From the NCBI GenBank assembly GCA_009781425.1, contig WQYC01000026.1, positions 1 through 37,889 on the forward strand: a DNA stretch of 37,889 bases, written 5' to 3'. Both the position numbers and the translations under genes were made by a program. The stretch's first letter is position 1, and each line of letters begins with the position of its first letter. The notes under the pieces are model-generated. The model worked only from the letters and a program-made list of their open reading frames with translations. It searched no databases and was not told where the DNA came from. This document shows positions 37,378-37,889 of this stretch, in pieces. Origin of the DNA: Oscillospiraceae bacterium. GTDB lineage: Bacteria > Bacillota > Clostridia > Oscillospirales > Ruminococcaceae.

Positions 37378-37805
37378 TCAAAGCTCGTCATAAAGCCGTT
37401 AATTGAGAACGAGCATATATCCCCGCCGATGATTCGCCCGCGGAAAACCAAAACATTCGCGAAAACATCGCCGCTTGCAGGGTGGTTTAATATGCGGAAG
37501 GTGTAGCTTTCAACTATGTCCGCGCGGTACCGCGACAGGTCGAAGCCCTGCTGTTTTTGCAAGCTGTTGTAGTTTTGATAGGTTTCGGTGAATTTTGCAG
37601 GGATTTGCAGGTTCTTAATCGTCACCGGCTCGGGTTCAACCGCCCAGCCGAAGGTGTTCAGGTAGGCGATTATGTCGGGGACGCCCTGCACACGCACCGA
37701 CGCGCCATGAAGCGCGGCACAGCGAACAGCGAACAGCATGGTAATCATCATGATTACAGCGAGAATAATCAGCCTTTTTCGATTAATTCGGGTAGATTTA
37801 TACAT
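37350..37805 (-). CDS. DUF4830 membrane-anchored protein
   Basis: A 151-residue protein. An N-terminal membrane segment (about 11-27) is followed by IIAYLNTFGWAVEPEPV, IPAKFTETYQNYNSLQKQQGFDLSRY and the GGDICSFSINGFM block, the pattern of DUF4830, found mainly in Clostridia. The function is unknown. The C-terminal LQLTVDS is encoded by the 7-base repeat and is probably an add-on. The start at 37805 gives the basic-hydrophobic anchor; the ribosome site is weak (GGTGCTT). It lies upstream of the transglutaminase-like gene on the same strand. Confidence 0.82.
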   Translation of the reverse strand: MYKSTRINRKRLIILAVIMMITMLFAVRCAALHGASVRVQGVPDIIAYLNTFGWAVEPEPVTIKNLQIPAKFTETYQNYNSLQKQQGFDLSRYRADIVESYTFRILNHPASGDVFANVLVFRGRIIGGDICSFSINGFMTSFDSLQLTVDS

Positions 37806-37889
37806 ATAAGCACCAGCCTTTTTATAGATATTGTATACTTTCAATGTATATGGTACAAGATTGAACAAAATTCACAGCCTTGTATTGTC

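Overview
The window looks like a chromosomal segment of an anaerobic, spore-forming Firmicute of the Clostridia (Oscillospirales/Ruminococcaceae-like), carrying an AT-richer mobile element at its left end. The host assignment is inference. It rests on a YpeB-type germination protein, a SpoIID-domain protein, a type I dockerin protein, DUF4830 and class B sortases, near-consensus TTGACA-17-TATAAT promoters, and GGAGG-type ribosome binding sites on most genes.

Bases 1 to about 9600 are accessory DNA. From right to left on the minus strand there is a five-gene operon (8980 to 2356): a DNA N6-adenine methyltransferase with an N-terminal PD-(D/E)XK nuclease-like domain, a specificity subunit, a fusion of a DndB-like DGQHR domain with a nucleoside-deoxyribosyltransferase/TIR-like domain, a TcmP protein (three-Cys-motif partner) and its CxxxCxxxC radical-SAM partner. 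Neighbouring genes overlap by 4 to 17 bases or are 5 bases apart, so they are probably translated as a unit behind one strong promoter (9148-9176). There is no HsdR translocase. This is the best candidate for an undescribed defence or DNA-modification system. Around it lie mobility genes: an XRE regulator with its own operator-promoter, a C-terminally truncated large serine recombinase, a DUF3847-like protein, a hypothetical protein, an oriT-like hairpin cluster and a small element-type ORF with divergent control sequences.

Bases 9640-12150 hold a tRNA-Leu(CAG), a 5' half of a second tRNA-Leu, a zinc-ribbon membrane protein, a secreted metzincin-like protease and a lipoprotein. Bases 12150-20150 (minus strand) hold a surface cluster of three tandem class B sortases followed by a SpoIID-domain protein, and an iscS-thiI-pncC operon for sulfur transfer to tRNA and nucleotide salvage. 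Bases 20200-27170 hold ypeB, an NlpC/P60 lipoprotein that has lost its catalytic residues, a dockerin protein, an RsmC-like methyltransferase coupled to a sialate O-acetylesterase, and a VanY-type carboxypeptidase with a lipoprotein.

Bases 27200-32980 form a lysine/diaminopimelate operon (asd, dapA, dapB and a tandem-ACT regulatory protein) interrupted by two small gene pairs (DUF4160/DUF2442 and a RelE toxin-antitoxin pair) and ending in a MATE exporter. Bases 33000-37889 hold an acidic lipoprotein, an SPFH protein with a small Arc-like protein, a CofE-like protein, a transglutaminase-like protein and a DUF4830 protein.

Three signals cut across the host part. A family of palindromic repeats beginning GTAGGG(G/A) repeatedly supplies the TAG stop codon of genes, and some copies lie inside reading frames. 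A 7-base tandem repeat (TCAACTG) lies inside or beside genes for exported proteins, where it encodes peptide, supplies a stop codon and supplies a -35 box. Four genes have a -10 box exactly six bases before the ATG, which predicts leaderless mRNAs.
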